From the NCBI RefSeq assembly GCF_963576545.1, contig NC_083647.1, positions 7,109,007-7,173,006 on the forward strand: 64,000 bases of DNA, given 5' to 3'. Shown one piece after another: positions 55,147 to 63,875 of this stretch (position 1 is its first letter; the number at the start of each line of letters is the position of its first letter). This DNA is from Limanda limanda. Taxonomy: Eukaryota; Chordata; Actinopteri; Pleuronectiformes; Pleuronectidae. The notes under the pieces were generated by a model. That model saw only the letters and a program-made list of their open reading frames with translations, was not told where the DNA came from and made no database searches. A program made the translations under genes and the position numbers.

Positions 55147-56434
55147 TTGTTAAATTGAAGGCAAATTCAAGGGACACCACGGCTCCTTTACGCACACGCT
55201 GCGCTGTGAGGTTTTGGGAGCTTCTTTACGCAGACAGATTATTCTAAACCGCAGCAGTTTATAACACGTCATTGAGCTAATATCTACATTTTACAGTCTG
55301 GGCTGTTTTACATTATTATTTACACCTGATATGTGTGGATGAATTTTAATGATTTAAATTCCCTCATCCTCTGGTGGTGACATTTACGCACCGAGCCACG
55401 GACTGTACATGACGATGTGCTAGTTATTTTGGTTCATCTTAGAAGTCTGCATTTGTTATTATTTTATGAAATTGTGATGCTGTTGTTAAGAAAGCTTTAT
55501 ATATAATTTATTCGATTATCTTGTTATTGCGTGGCCACAAATTAGTAATTCATCCACCGATGTCAACAGGGGCTCCGTAATTTTCTAGTGATTACATTAT
55601 ATTGTTATATTTTATTTTAATCATTTCTTAAAAAACTTTTTTTTAATGTTCATATTTTTTTCGATACGAGAGGTACCGGATCTGCTCAAATAAGTCCCAG
55701 AACGCAGGCAAGCCAACACGCCGGCACAAAGTAAGCACAAAAATGTATAGAAAAATGTGAGGCTACAGGAGGAATTTGATCATAGATTTGCAGACTTCAA
55801 GACGCACAGAGCGACTTTTACAAAAATTTTGCGGATCCCTTCTCCTTTGATGTGCAAGATGCCCCTCCTGTGCTTCAAATGGAGATCATTGGCCTGCAGT
55901 GCAACTCTGACCTCAAAGCCAAGTTCAGGGAGGTGAGTGGAAAGGAAGACAAGCTGGGGCAATTTTTGTGAGAATTGAACCCCAGCTTCCTTGAGCTTTC
56001 CCGAATGTTCAAGCGGACCATGTGCCTTTTTTGGAGCACATATTTGTGTGAAAAGCTCTTCTCCACCTTGAACTTCAATAAGTCCAGGTACAGGTCCAGG
56101 CTTACTGATGATCATCTTCAAGCCATACTGAGGGTCTCAACTGCTTCCTCCCTCAAGCCAAATGTGGCTCAGCTATGTGAGAGGAAGCGCTGCCAGGTCT
56201 CTGGCAGCAAGAAGTAGGCAAGAGAAGCCATGTTTACAAGAACTGTTCGTGTTCTTCAATATTCTATTCATGTTCAGAAGAACCCATTGAAGTTAAATAA
56301 CTGTTAGTAATGACATTAGAGAAGTTTGGATTTTTTTAGCAAAGTTTTTTTTTTTGTGGAATACCTGATGCGGCCCAGCCTCACCCAGATACTGCCTCCA
56401 GCGGCCCCCAGGTAATTTGAGTTTGAGACCCCTG
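54505..56434 (+). mobile_element. hAT transposon, internally decayed
   Basis: 1930 bp bounded by perfect 16-bp inverted ends, CAGGGGTCTCAAACTC at 54505-54520 and its complement at 56419-56434. An exact 8-bp duplication GTCTAAAC flanks both sides. Both ends hold GCGGCCC-rich subterminal sequence, including the local palindrome GCGGCCCGCGGGCC at 54521-54534. An AC run (about 55099-55143) interrupts the body. Only the C-terminal part of a transposase remains (55795-56217, described separately), so this copy is non-autonomous. The terminal sequence fits Charlie-like hAT elements of vertebrates. Confidence 0.92.
55795..56217 (+). pseudogene. hAT transposase C-terminal remnant
   Basis: One frame reads from about 55801 to a TAG at 56215-56217, interrupted by a TGA at 55969-55971. 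Blocks include 'FADPFSFDVQDAPPVLQMEI', 'IGLQCNSDLKAKF', 'CLFWSTYLCEKLFSTLNFNK' and 'YRSRLTDDHLQAILRV'. The last two are the hAT C-terminal dimerisation region (CE..FS..N..K, then R..L.D.HL). This pattern is shared with the vertebrate transposase-derived GTF2IRD2/EPM2AIP1-type proteins. The first two thirds of the protein, including most catalytic residues, are absent, and the segment just upstream seems shifted by one frame. A host gene is unlikely because it lies wholly inside transposon ends and has a stop. Confidence 0.85.
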
Positions 56435-56442
56435 GTCTAAAC
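56435..56442. repeat. hAT target-site duplication, right copy
   Basis: GTCTAAAC immediately after the hAT right end, identical to 54497-54504. Confidence 0.9.
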
Positions 56443-56904
56443 TATCATTATCTATGTTTCATCCAGTTTTTTATAGCATCAAATAACTTATTGAAGCCAA
56501 AATTACTAGAAAAGTCAAACTAACAAACACATTAAACGTGTGCTCTCTCTTCTTTACTTTAGTGCATATTCCATGCACTAACATGGAGGAGTCAAGGTTT
56601 ATGACCTCTACCGCAGCCAGCCACTAGAGTACCCATATGTATCTGTTGTTTATGCTATTTCTTTACATAAAGCTTAGACAAAGTTGGACAACATATAAGT
56701 AATGCAAAGCATTAGGCCTATATGGTGTGCCGTTTGTCAAGCAGCTCACGCTGAAAATAACAACAACATTTTGTCACATTTAGCTTCAAACCATGTTTAA
56801 AAAACTGGTGTGAATTTTTGAGAGTCACTTTTTTGCACATTTACAACAATATTTGTCAACTTGGAGATATTTTAAATATTTAAATCCAAATGTTAAATGT
56901 AACA

Positions 56905-57457
56905 CTTAAAGGTTAAATCTAAATGCTGAATCTAAATCTAAATGTTAAATTTAAATCTAAATGTTAAATTTAAATCTAAATGTTAAATCTAAATCTAAAT
57001 ATTAAATTTAAATTTAAATCTAAATGTTAAATCTAAATGTTAAATTTAAATCTAATTGTTAAATTTAAATCAAAATGTTAAATCTGAATCTAAATATAAA
57101 TGTTAAATCTAAATGTTAAATCTAAATCTAAATGTTAAATCTAAATTTAAATCTAAATGTTTAATCTAAATGTTAAATTTAAATCTAAATGTTAAATTTA
57201 AATCTAAATGTTAAATTTAAATCTAAATGTTAAATCTAAATCTAAATATTAAATTTAAATCTAAATGTTAAATCTAAATGTTAAATTTAAATCTAATTGT
57301 TAAATTTAAATCTAAATGTTAAATCTGAATCTAAATCTAAATGTTAAATCTAAATGTTAAATCTAAATCTAAATGTTAAATCTAAATTTAAATCTAAATG
57401 TTTAATCTAAATGTTAAATTTAAATCTAAATCTAAATATAAATGTTAAATCTAAATG
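56905..57457. repeat. Tandem AAATCT/AAATGT repeats, left arm
   Basis: Built from mixed short units such as TAAATCTAAATGT and TAAATTTAAATCTAAATG. A higher-order duplication is visible: the variant TAATTGTT occurs at 57053-57060 and 57294-57301, and AATGTTTAAT recurs near 57156 and 57397. Both give a period of about 241 bp. Confidence 0.9.
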
Positions 57458-57645
57458 TTTCGGGTGAAACTAAATATTTAGCTAATATGCAAATTCAAAT
57501 GCCGGTTACAGGAAGTAGTAACAAAATAAAAGCTCGAGGAAGTCAGAGTGTGTTTATTACGGAGCCCCCCAGGGGACACGGGGGAAAATGAGGACAGCAA
57601 AATGACTTTTACGAGATCCCGAGAAAGTTTAGGACAATGTACATC

Positions 57646-57694
57646 CGGGTATCTCATAATAATGACATATTAAGTCATTATTATGAGATACGGG
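57646..57694. repeat. Small palindrome in left arm
   Basis: CGGGTATCTCATAATAATGAC is followed by its reverse complement after a short spacer. An equivalent, partly triplicated version sits in the right arm (about 58661-58724), and TATCTCATTATTATGAGATA lies in the centre (about 58314-58333). Confidence 0.85.
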
Positions 57695-57738
57695 TTGTGG
57701 GCGGGGTGCCACAGAGCAGGGCTGAGCGGCTGCGGGGA

Positions 57739-57769
57739 CAGTCGCCCTACTCGCGGAAGTGGGCGACTG
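57739..57769. repeat. GC-rich hairpin in left arm
   Basis: CAGTCGCCC (57739-57747) and GGGCGACTG (57761-57769) are perfect complements around a 13-base loop. In the right arm the matching segment reads CAGTCGCACACTTCCGCGAG then TAGGGCGACTG, with one mismatch in the stem. Confidence 0.85.
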
Positions 57770-58238
57770 TGCATCGATGAAGAGACATAATAGGATCGAT
57801 CCATGTTTTCTGCTCCGTTCATTGTCTTAGCGATGTGCTGCTACTGAGCGCTGCTCCAGCATCAGAACAGACGCTCATTAAAGGTCCGGTCGTCCTGTGT
57901 GTGTCGGATTCTGCTTCCGCCTCACGTCCCTCTGTCCCCCGCTCACTTTACACTTTAACAATAAACACCAGCGCTGATCACAAGTTATTAGGACACCTAC
58001 AGGACTGATGTTTACTTTGTGTTTGTTTGAGCTCATGACACACATGTTTAAACACTGTGCACGTAGTCCCCCACTCCACACAACACGAGCAGAACGTGAC
58101 GCGCACAGTCAGGACCGTCAGCGTTAAAGTGACGGAGCGATCCGAAGTCATGATCGGTCATCATCGGATAATAACTAAAAAAAACATGTGATTATCAGTT
58201 TAAGTGAAGAGGAACAGAGACAAGCATACACCCCCCCA

Positions 58239-58270
<32 letters not shown>

Positions 58271-58453
58271 CCCACACACACACACAGTCTCCCATGACAG
58301 ACCCTGCAGTCAGTATCTCATTATTATGAGATAGTATGAGATCATAACATCAGTCATGTAGGTGTCCTAATAACTTGTGATCAGCGCTGGTGTTTATTGT
58401 TAAAGTGTAAAGTGAGCGGGGGACAGAGGGACGTGAGGCGGAAGCAGACACAG

Positions 58454-58473
58454 ACACACACACACATGCAGAT

Positions 58474-58514
<41 letters not shown>
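58454..58514. repeat. AC microsatellite in right arm
   Basis: AC runs with small interruptions (ATGCAGATGC). They replace about 60 bases present in the left arm (about 57832-57895), showing post-insertion divergence of the arms. Confidence 0.85.
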
Positions 58515-58516
<2 letters not shown>

Positions 58517-58914
58517 ACTTCGCTAAGACAATGAACGGAGCAGAAAACATGGATCGATCCTGTTATGTCTCTGTATCGATGCACAGTCGCACACTTCCGC
58601 GAGTAGGGCGACTGTCCCCGCAGCCGCTCAGCCCTGCTCTGTGGCGCCCCGCCCACAACCCGTATCTCATAATAATGACTTAATGTCATAATAATGACTT
58701 AATGTCATTATTATGAGATACCCGGATGTACATTGTCCTAAACTTTCTCGGGATCTCGCAAAAGTCATTTTGCTGTCCTCATTTTCCCCCGTGTCCCCTG
58801 GGGGGCTCCGTAATAAACACACTCTGACTTCCTCGAGCTTTTATTTTGTTACTACTTCCTGTAACCGGCATTTGAATTTGCATATAAGCTAAATATTTAG
58901 TTTCACCCGAAACA

Positions 58915-59200
58915 TTTAGATTTAACATTTAGATTTAGATTTAACATTTAGATTAAACATTTAGATTTAAATTTAGATTTAACATTTATATTTAACATTT
59001 AGATTTAACATTTATATTTAGATTCAGATTTAACATTTAGATTTAAATTTAACAATTAGATTTAAATTTAACATTTAGATTTAACATTTAGATTTAAATT
59101 TAATATTTAGATTTAGATTTAACATTTAGATTTAAATTTAACATTTAAATTTAACATTTAGATTTAGCATTTAGATTTAACATTTAACATTTAAGTGTTA
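58915..59200. repeat. Tandem AGATTT/ACATTT repeats, right arm
   Basis: Reverse-complement counterpart of the left-arm tandem tract, about half as long, without the 241-bp higher-order duplication. It is bounded on the inside by GTTTCACCCGAAAC and on the outside by 'AAGTGTTACATTTAACATTT'. Confidence 0.9.
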
Positions 59201-59387
59201 CATTTAACATTTGGATTTAAATATTTAAAATATCTCCAAGTTGACAAATATTGTTGTAAATGTGCAAAAAAGTGACTCAAAAATTCACACCAGTTTTTTA
59301 AACATGGTTTGAAGCTAAAAGTGACAAAATGTTGCTGTTATTTTCAGCGTGAGCTGCTTGACAAACGGCACCCCGTAGGCCTAAAGC

Positions 59388-59705
59388 CTCGTTTCCAGCC
59401 TTGTTTTCACAATCATACATTTCCTCTGCCTACTAGAGAGAAGCGTTAATGTCCTTCATTTCTAAAGCAAACTTGATCTGAAATGAGGCTTAAGTTAGAA
59501 TTAGAGGAAAATGATGATAAAAGAGGATCATCCTGTTATCTGACTCCGAGATCTGGCTGAAAACTAAAGGGGACAGAGGATTTATTGTGGCAGCCCAGAG
59601 GCTCTGGAACGATCTGTGTGAGGAAATCAGGTAATTTCTCAAATCCCCTCTTAAGACACAGACTTTCCTAATTTAACTTTAAACTGCCTTTTTTTTTACT
59701 TGTAT
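59388..59705 (+). pseudogene. LINE RT C-terminal remnant, gypsy insertion target
   Basis: Near 59575-59665 one frame reads 'FIVAAQRLWNDLCEEIR' followed after a stop by 'FLKSPLKTQTF'. This fits the extreme C-terminus of L2-like LINE proteins ('FAVAAPRLWNSLP..IR', then a 'LK..L' block). The sequence continues into T-rich DNA up to the LTR and is resumed after the gypsy element. It is a small fragment, so the family is tentative. Confidence 0.5.
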
Positions 59706-59874
59706 TGTGGCGTGCACTCATGGGTGTGTCCTCTCACCCAGTGGGTTGATGGGAAATGTGAAGGCTAAAGCTATATATACTTCCCGTATGGGGAACATGT
59801 GCTAGTTCTTCCTGTCTACTTAATAAACAACAGTAAGCAGTACCTGCGTCTCTGTCTTTCCTTGTCCTGCCACA
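59706..59874 (+). repeat. 5' LTR
   Basis: Begins TGTGGCGTGCACTC and ends TGTCCTGCCACA. It contains a TATATATA box (59772-59779) and an AATAAA poly(A) signal (59822-59827). It differs from the 3' LTR at two of 169 positions (59823 and 59855). Short LTRs of this size are usual for CsRn1-like elements. Confidence 0.95.
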
Positions 59875-59875
59875 T

Positions 59876-59886
59876 TGGTGACCCCG
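59876..59886 (+). promoter_or_regulatory. Primer binding site (tRNA-Trp type)
   Basis: TGGTGACCCCG, one base after the LTR, matches the 3' end of animal tRNA-Trp as used by Rous sarcoma virus and, as reported, by CsRn1-group retrotransposons. The match stops after 11 bases. Confidence 0.8.
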
Positions 59887-59896
59887 TTTTTTGGAC

Positions 59897-60607
59897 ATGT
59901 TCGAGGTAGAGGAGGATTGTGTCCCTTCCTCATCGGGAGAAGACGTGTTTTCTTCCCCGGCTCCCGTGGACCGTGTTTCCACAACGACCATGGCGCAGCA
60001 GCTTCCGCGAGCGACCAGCTCCGCGGGGCACGTTAAACTGCCGGAGTTTTGGCAGAACGACCCCGCGCCGTGGTTTCAGCACATCGAGGCTCTCTTCCAT
60101 CTGCGAGGAGTAACGGCAGACGACTCCAGGTATTTTTTGGTGGTCGCGGCTTTGGACCAGCAATCCACCCGGCGCGTGATGCAGCTCCTGCGAGCCCCGC
60201 CGCTGCGGGGAAAGTACACCGCCATCAAGCAGCTTCTCCTCCGGCGCTACAGCTTGTCAGCCGCGGAGAGAGCGGACAAGCTACTGTCGCTTCCCGGTTT
60301 GGGTGATGGTTCGGCAGTGGACCTGATGGACGAGATGCTGTCGTTGCTGGGCTCCGAGGATGAGGGTTTCCTGTTCCCGCACATCTTTCTGCGCCAGCTC
60401 CCGCTGCAGGTGCGCGCAGCCCTCGCCAACTCTTCTTGCTTGGCGGCCGGCGACTTCCGTGGATTAGCTGAGGAGGCGGACCGGATCCTGCTGACTTCGA
60501 GGAACGTCTCCGTGCAGAGTGTGGCCGTGGAGTCCTCCCAGTCGGCGTTGGAGAACGAGGTTCCGGCAGTGACGGCTGCAGTCTCCACCCGCACACAGCG
60601 CGGCTAG
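59897..60607 (+). CDS. gag: Gag, ending at an amber codon
   Basis: 236 codons from the ATG at 59897 to TAG at 60605-60607. Gag packages the element RNA into cytoplasmic particles. The core has '[20 protein letters not shown]' at residues 48-67, then '[18 protein letters not shown]', a layout typical of CsRn1-group Gag. A TTG six bases upstream is also in frame, but the ATG is the more likely start. Beyond the amber codon the same frame stays open to a TAG at 60704-60706 and encodes the nucleic-acid finger (C-F-F-H at the start, then C-V-P-P-C). The stop therefore cuts off the finger. It may be a mutation (for example from CAG, one change) or a read-through signal. The GC-rich codons contrast with the AT-rich surroundings. 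Confidence 0.85.
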   Translation: MFEVEEDCVPSSSGEDVFSSPAPVDRVSTTTMAQQLPRATSSAGHVKLPEFWQNDPAPWFQHIEALFHLRGVTADDSRYFLVVAALDQQSTRRVMQLLRAPPLRGKYTAIKQLLLRRYSLSAAERADKLLSLPGLGDGSAVDLMDEMLSLLGSEDEGFLFPHIFLRQLPLQVRAALANSSCLAAGDFRGLAEEADRILLTSRNVSVQSVAVESSQSALENEVPAVTAAVSTRTQRG

Positions 60608-60706
60608 CTGTGTTTCTTCCATCAGCGCTTCGGCAGCAAGGCGCGCCGCTGCGTTCCTCCGTGCGCGTTCCAGGCACCGGGAAACGGAAGAGCCGGCGCT
60701 CGGTAG
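60608..60706 (+). pseudogene. Gag zinc-finger extension after the amber codon
   Basis: Continuing the gag frame past 60607 gives 32 codons beginning '[20 protein letters not shown]', a CHCC motif with spacing C-x2-H-x9-C-x3-C, then a basic/Gly-rich tail and TAG at 60704-60706. This motif is the expected C-terminal nucleocapsid finger of CsRn1-type Gag. Its conservation next to a stop suggests the stop is recent or is bypassed. It overlaps the start of the pol frame. Confidence 0.8.
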
Positions 60707-63657
60707 CAGCTGTGGGCGCTGGTGATCAAGAGGAGCTGCTGTTCGTTCATGACTCCATATCAGGTAATCAGTTTCTGGTGGACTCCGGCTCGCAGAAGAG
60801 CCTTCTCCCTCCTGCAGCTACGGACCTCTCGGCCCGTGGCAGTGGTCCGCGTCTGACAGCGGCTAACGGCTCGACTATAGAGACGTTTGGTACCAAGTCT
60901 GTGACTGTGTGTTTCAATGGACGCAAATTTCTGTGTGATTTTGTTGTAGCCTCCATTACGGTTCCTATTATCGGAGCAGATTTTCTGTGCACTAATGGGT
61001 TGTTAGTGGATGTAGCTAATCGCAGGCTCATTGATGCTGTGTCTTTTGCGTCTTTTCCTTGTCAGTCAGGGGGACCCGGGCCGTTAACACACGCTAATTT
61101 CGCGGCGTCAAAGGATGTCTTCCAGCGCTTACTGGCGGAATTTCCTTCGCTGACAACGCCTGCATTTTCTGCCGCGGTTACTAAACACGGCGTGGAACAT
61201 TTCATTCCCACTGCGGGTGCGCCCGTTTTCGCACGTTCGCGTCGCCTCGACACCGTGAAGTTAGCCACCGCGAAGGAGGAATTTGCTACCATGGAGCGTT
61301 TGGGGATCGTTAGGCGGTCCAACAGCCCGTGGGCTTCACCGCTCCACATGGTGCCCAAGGCGGACGGTTCTTGGCGGCCGTGCGGCGACTTCCGCCGTTT
61401 AAATAACATTACGGCCCATGACCGTTACCCAATTCCGCATGTTCAGGATTTTTCGATTCGTCTGGCGGGCATGACAATTTTTTCTAAAATCGATTTGGTG
61501 CGAGGTTATCATCAGGTGCCTGTGCGGGCAGAGGACGTGCCCAAGACTGCTGTCATTACACCGTTTGGGCTTTTCGAGTTCCTGCGAATGCCGTTCGGCC
61601 TTAAAGGCGCAGCGCAGACGTTTCAGCGATTGATGGACTCGGTGCTACGTGAACTCGCGTTTGTTTTCGTCTATTTGGACGACATCTTGGTGGCCAGCCC
61701 GTCGGCTGATGAGCATTTGTCGCACCTTAGGCAGGTTTTTCAGCGCCTTGATGGGCATGGTCTCATTGTCAACACAGCCAAGTGCCAGTTTGGGCTGTCT
61801 GTCATAGACTTTTTGGGCCATCGCATTTCGTCGCAGGGTGCGGTTCCTTTGCCCTCGAAGGTGCATGCAGTTGCGGATTTTCCCCGTCCGGTCTCGGTCA
61901 GGTCGCTACAGGAGTTTTTGGGCATGGTAAACTTTTACAATCGTTTCTTGCCTCGTGCGGCCCAACTCCTGCAACCATTGTATGGTGCTTTGAAGCTTAA
62001 GAAAGCCAAGGACCAGGTTGAATGGACCCCTGTGAGGATCCAGGCTTTTGAGGGGGCTAAGGCTGCCCTGGCTAACGCGGCGCTTCTGGCGCACCCCGCG
62101 TCTCGGGCGCCCATCGCCCTCACGACCGATGCTTCAGATGTGGCTGTTGGTGCAGTTGTTGAACAGCGTGTTGCGGGTGCGTGGCAGCCCCTTGCATTTT
62201 TTAGCCGTGGTTTGCGAGACAGTGAGCGAAAATACAGTGTGTTTGACCGGGAACTGTTAGCGTTGTACCTGGCTACGCGTCATTTCCGTTTCCTGCTGGA
62301 AGGCCGCCCTTTCACAGCCTATGTTGACCACAAACCATTGACGTTTGCTATGGCGAAGGTGACAGAGCCATGGTCTGCTCGCCAGCAGCGCCATCTAGCG
62401 GCGATCTCCGAATTCACAACGGACATCCAACATGTGGCGGGTAAAGCGAACCCGGTTGCAGACTGCCTGTCGCGGGTGCTGGTGTGCCCTGTGCATCTTG
62501 GGGTTGATTTTTCCGCACTGGCTGCCGATCAACCTGGGGACCCGGGTATCGTTGCACTGAGAGCTGCGAGTACCGGTCTGGAGCTGGAGGAGGCAGTTGT
62601 GCAAAATGGTGGGCCTGCCCTCCTTTGCGACGTCTCCACGGGCCGCCCCCGGCCGGTGGTGCCGGTTGCTTGGCGCCGTCGGGTCTTTGATATGGTGCAC
62701 TCTCTTTCTCATCCGGGTGTCCGGGCGTCGGTGAAGTTGGTGTCTTCGAAGTTTGTGTGGCCTGGCCTTCGCAAAGAGGTCAAGGAGTGGGCGGCCACGT
62801 GTGTGGCGTGTCAGCGCGCTAAAGTTCACCAGCACACTAGGGCGCCCCTCGAGCCATTTTTGATTCCAGCCAGGCGTTTTGATCATGTGCATATCGACCT
62901 TGTGGGGCCTCTTCCCCTTTCCCAGGGTTTTACACATCTCCTTACCATGGTAGATCGGACCACCAGGTGGCCAGAGGCGGTTCCTCTGTCTTCCACGACA
63001 TCTGCGGACGTGGCACGCGCTTTTCTTTCAGCTTGGGTCTCACGTTTTGGTGCACCGTCTGATATCACCTCTGACAGAGGCCCGCAGTTCATTTCGGAGC
63101 TCTGGTCAGCGCTAGCAAAGTCTTTGGGCACACAGGTTCACCGTACCACTGCCTACCACCCCCAGGCTAACGGTTTGTGTGAACGTTTTCACCGGTCGCT
63201 TAAGGCGTCATTGCGGGCTGCGCTCTCAGATGCAAACTGGTTGGATCGGTTGCCGTGGGTGATGCTCGGGTTGCGCTCGGCTCCTAAGGCTGACCTGGAT
63301 GCCTCGCCTGCAGAGTTGGTACGGTTTCCCCTCCAGCCCCCGTATGACGGCCCGTTTAGGGTGTTAGAGGCGGGTTCTAAAAGTTTCATTCTGGACATGG
63401 GCGGGCGCAGGGAGCGTGTTTCGTTAGACAGACTTAAGCCAGCTCATCTGTTGGCCGGCGAAGAGGTGCTACCGGCCCGGGTTCCCCGTCGTGGTCGCCC
63501 CCCTTCTAAGACCCCTGTGTTGTTTTCTCCAGTTGTGCCTCCTGATCCTGTGCCTGTTGTAAATGATGTCCCTTCTGCTTGTTCCACCCCTGCGTTTGCG
63601 GACGGGGATCGGCGTAGCCGTTATGGTCGCCTCGTTAAACCCCCTGAGAGGTACTGA
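60610..63657 (+). CDS. pol: Pol polyprotein: protease, RT, RNase H, integrase
   Basis: Open frame of 1015 codons, offset -1 from gag. It has no convincing own start (the first codon listed is GTG), so expression by frameshift from gag is expected. Protease: [11 protein letters not shown]58. [14 protein letters not shown] with D295 and YLDD at 355-358. RNase H: TDAS with D507, then E548, D573, D618. Integrase finger: H697, H701, C731, C734. Catalytic triad D763, D822, E858 (D-35-E spacing). GPF module: YDGPFRVL, 912-919. The tail is Pro-rich and basic. All active-site residues are present. The oddity is 'SPAELV' at 899-904 running straight into '[12 protein letters not shown]'. Relatives have a longer segment between these blocks, so an in-frame loss at about 63322 is likely. 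Confidence 0.93.
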   Translation: MFLPSALRQQGAPLRSSVRVPGTGKRKSRRSVAAVGAGDQEELLFVHDSISGNQFLVDSGSQKSLLPPAATDLSARGSGPRLTAANGSTIETFGTKSVTVCFNGRKFLCDFVVASITVPIIGADFLCTNGLLVDVANRRLIDAVSFASFPCQSGGPGPLTHANFAASKDVFQRLLAEFPSLTTPAFSAAVTKHGVEHFIPTAGAPVFARSRRLDTVKLATAKEEFATMERLGIVRRSNSPWASPLHMVPKADGSWRPCGDFRRLNNITAHDRYPIPHVQDFSIRLAGMTIFSKIDLVRGYHQVPVRAEDVPKTAVITPFGLFEFLRMPFGLKGAAQTFQRLMDSVLRELAFVFVYLDDILVASPSADEHLSHLRQVFQRLDGHGLIVNTAKCQFGLSVIDFLGHRISSQGAVPLPSKVHAVADFPRPVSVRSLQEFLGMVNFYNRFLPRAAQLLQPLYGALKLKKAKDQVEWTPVRIQAFEGAKAALANAALLAHPASRAPIALTTDASDVAVGAVVEQRVAGAWQPLAFFSRGLRDSERKYSVFDRELLALYLATRHFRFLLEGRPFTAYVDHKPLTFAMAKVTEPWSARQQRHLAAISEFTTDIQHVAGKANPVADCLSRVLVCPVHLGVDFSALAADQPGDPGIVALRAASTGLELEEAVVQNGGPALLCDVSTGRPRPVVPVAWRRRVFDMVHSLSHPGVRASVKLVSSKFVWPGLRKEVKEWAATCVACQRAKVHQHTRAPLEPFLIPARRFDHVHIDLVGPLPLSQGFTHLLTMVDRTTRWPEAVPLSSTTSADVARAFLSAWVSRFGAPSDITSDRGPQFISELWSALAKSLGTQVHRTTAYHPQANGLCERFHRSLKASLRAALSDANWLDRLPWVMLGLRSAPKADLDASPAELVRFPLQPPYDGPFRVLEAGSKSFILDMGGRRERVSLDRLKPAHLLAGEEVLPARVPRRGRPPSKTPVLFSPVVPPDPVPVVNDVPSACSTPAFADGDRRSRYGRLVKPPERY
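60679..60685 (+). promoter_or_regulatory. Candidate -1 frameshift heptamer GGGAAAC
   Basis: GGGAAAC in the gag phase (G GGA AAC, codons at 60680 and 60683), ending 18 bases before the gag-frame TAG at 60704. A -1 slip here leads exactly into the pol frame (next codon CGG at 60685). The same heptamer type is used for gag-pol frameshifting in feline immunodeficiency virus. Possible stimulators are a GAGC/GCTC 4-bp hairpin at 60690-60701 and AGCAGCT (60705-60711) pairing with AGCTGCT (60734-60740). Confidence 0.65.
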
Positions 63658-63694
63658 CTTTTGTCCCATTTTGTATTTTTCCCTCTGGGTGTTC

Positions 63695-63703
63695 GGGGGG
63701 GGG
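63695..63703 (+). promoter_or_regulatory. Polypurine tract
   Basis: Nine consecutive G, followed by CTG directly before the 3' LTR. This is the expected position for the plus-strand primer of an LTR retrotransposon. It is unusual in being pure G and separated from the LTR by a pyrimidine. Confidence 0.7.
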
Positions 63704-63706
63704 CTG

Positions 63707-63875
63707 TGTGGCGTGCACTCATGGGTGTGTCCTCTCACCCAGTGGGTTGATGGGAAATGTGAAGGCTAAAGCTATATATACTTCCCGTATGGGGAACATG
63801 TGCTAGTTCTTCCTGTCTACTTACTAAACAACAGTAAGCAGTACCTGCGTCTCTGCCTTTCCTTGTCCTGCCACA
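63707..63875 (+). repeat. 3' LTR
   Basis: 169 bases, identical to the 5' LTR except at two positions. One change (A to C at 63824) converts the AATAAA poly(A) signal to ACTAAA. The TATA box (63773-63780) is intact. The GTAT duplication follows. Confidence 0.95.

Larger units (their letters stand above)
56711..59382. mobile_element. Large foldback element (about 2.7 kb palindrome)
   Basis: Two long arms are reverse complements: left about 56711-58010, right about 58348-59382, with a 337-bp centre. The ends carry a TTAGGCCTA-type sequence (56712-56720 and 59376-59384). A 5-bp AAAGC repeat at 56706-56710 and 59383-59387 may be the target duplication. Each arm has the same order: a terminal unique block of about 190 bp, a tandem AAATCT/AAATGT-rich tract, then a unique inner block with small internal palindromes. 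The left arm is longer because its tandem tract is longer; the right has an extra AC run (about 58454-58514). No transposase frame is visible. The structure resembles foldback (FB/Galileo-like) transposons, but no family is assigned. Confidence 0.85.
59706..63875 (+). mobile_element. Ty3/gypsy LTR retrotransposon, CsRn1-like
   Basis: 4170 bp with 169-bp direct LTRs (TG...CA) and a 4-bp GTAT duplication (59702-59705 and 63876-63879). The order is LTR, tRNA-Trp-type primer site, gag, PR-RT-RNaseH-IN, poly-G polypurine tract, LTR. Three features place it with the CsRn1 group of Ty3/gypsy: the tRNA-Trp primer, a Gag starting its core with LPEFW...WF, and a CHCC finger (C-x2-H-x9-C-x3-C) instead of CCHC. 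The LTRs differ at two positions, so the insertion is young. Coding GC is much higher than in the flanks. An amber codon, an apparent integrase deletion and a broken 3' poly(A) signal argue it is not autonomous. No env-like frame is present. Confidence 0.95.

Noticed and set aside
55795..56217. Host gene related to GTF2IRD2/EPM2AIP1
   Set aside because: The homology lies wholly within a hAT element with intact ends and duplication, is partial and has an internal stop, so it is transposase debris.
56905..57457. CRISPR-like regular repeats
   Set aside because: Units are 6-13 bp, head-to-tail without unique spacers, inside an inverted-repeat transposon in a vertebrate genome.
58350..58689. 102-codon and 66-codon minus-strand frames inside the foldback element
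   Set aside because: Driven by the AC run; no recognisable transposase or other domain.
60225..60677. 150-codon minus-strand frame opposite gag
   Set aside because: Shadow of the GC-rich gag frame; the sense strand has a coherent Gag domain and the antisense product is low-complexity Arg/Pro/Ser.
62395..62937. 180-codon minus-strand frame opposite pol
   Set aside because: Shadow of the RNase H-integrase region; no independent evidence of an antisense gene.
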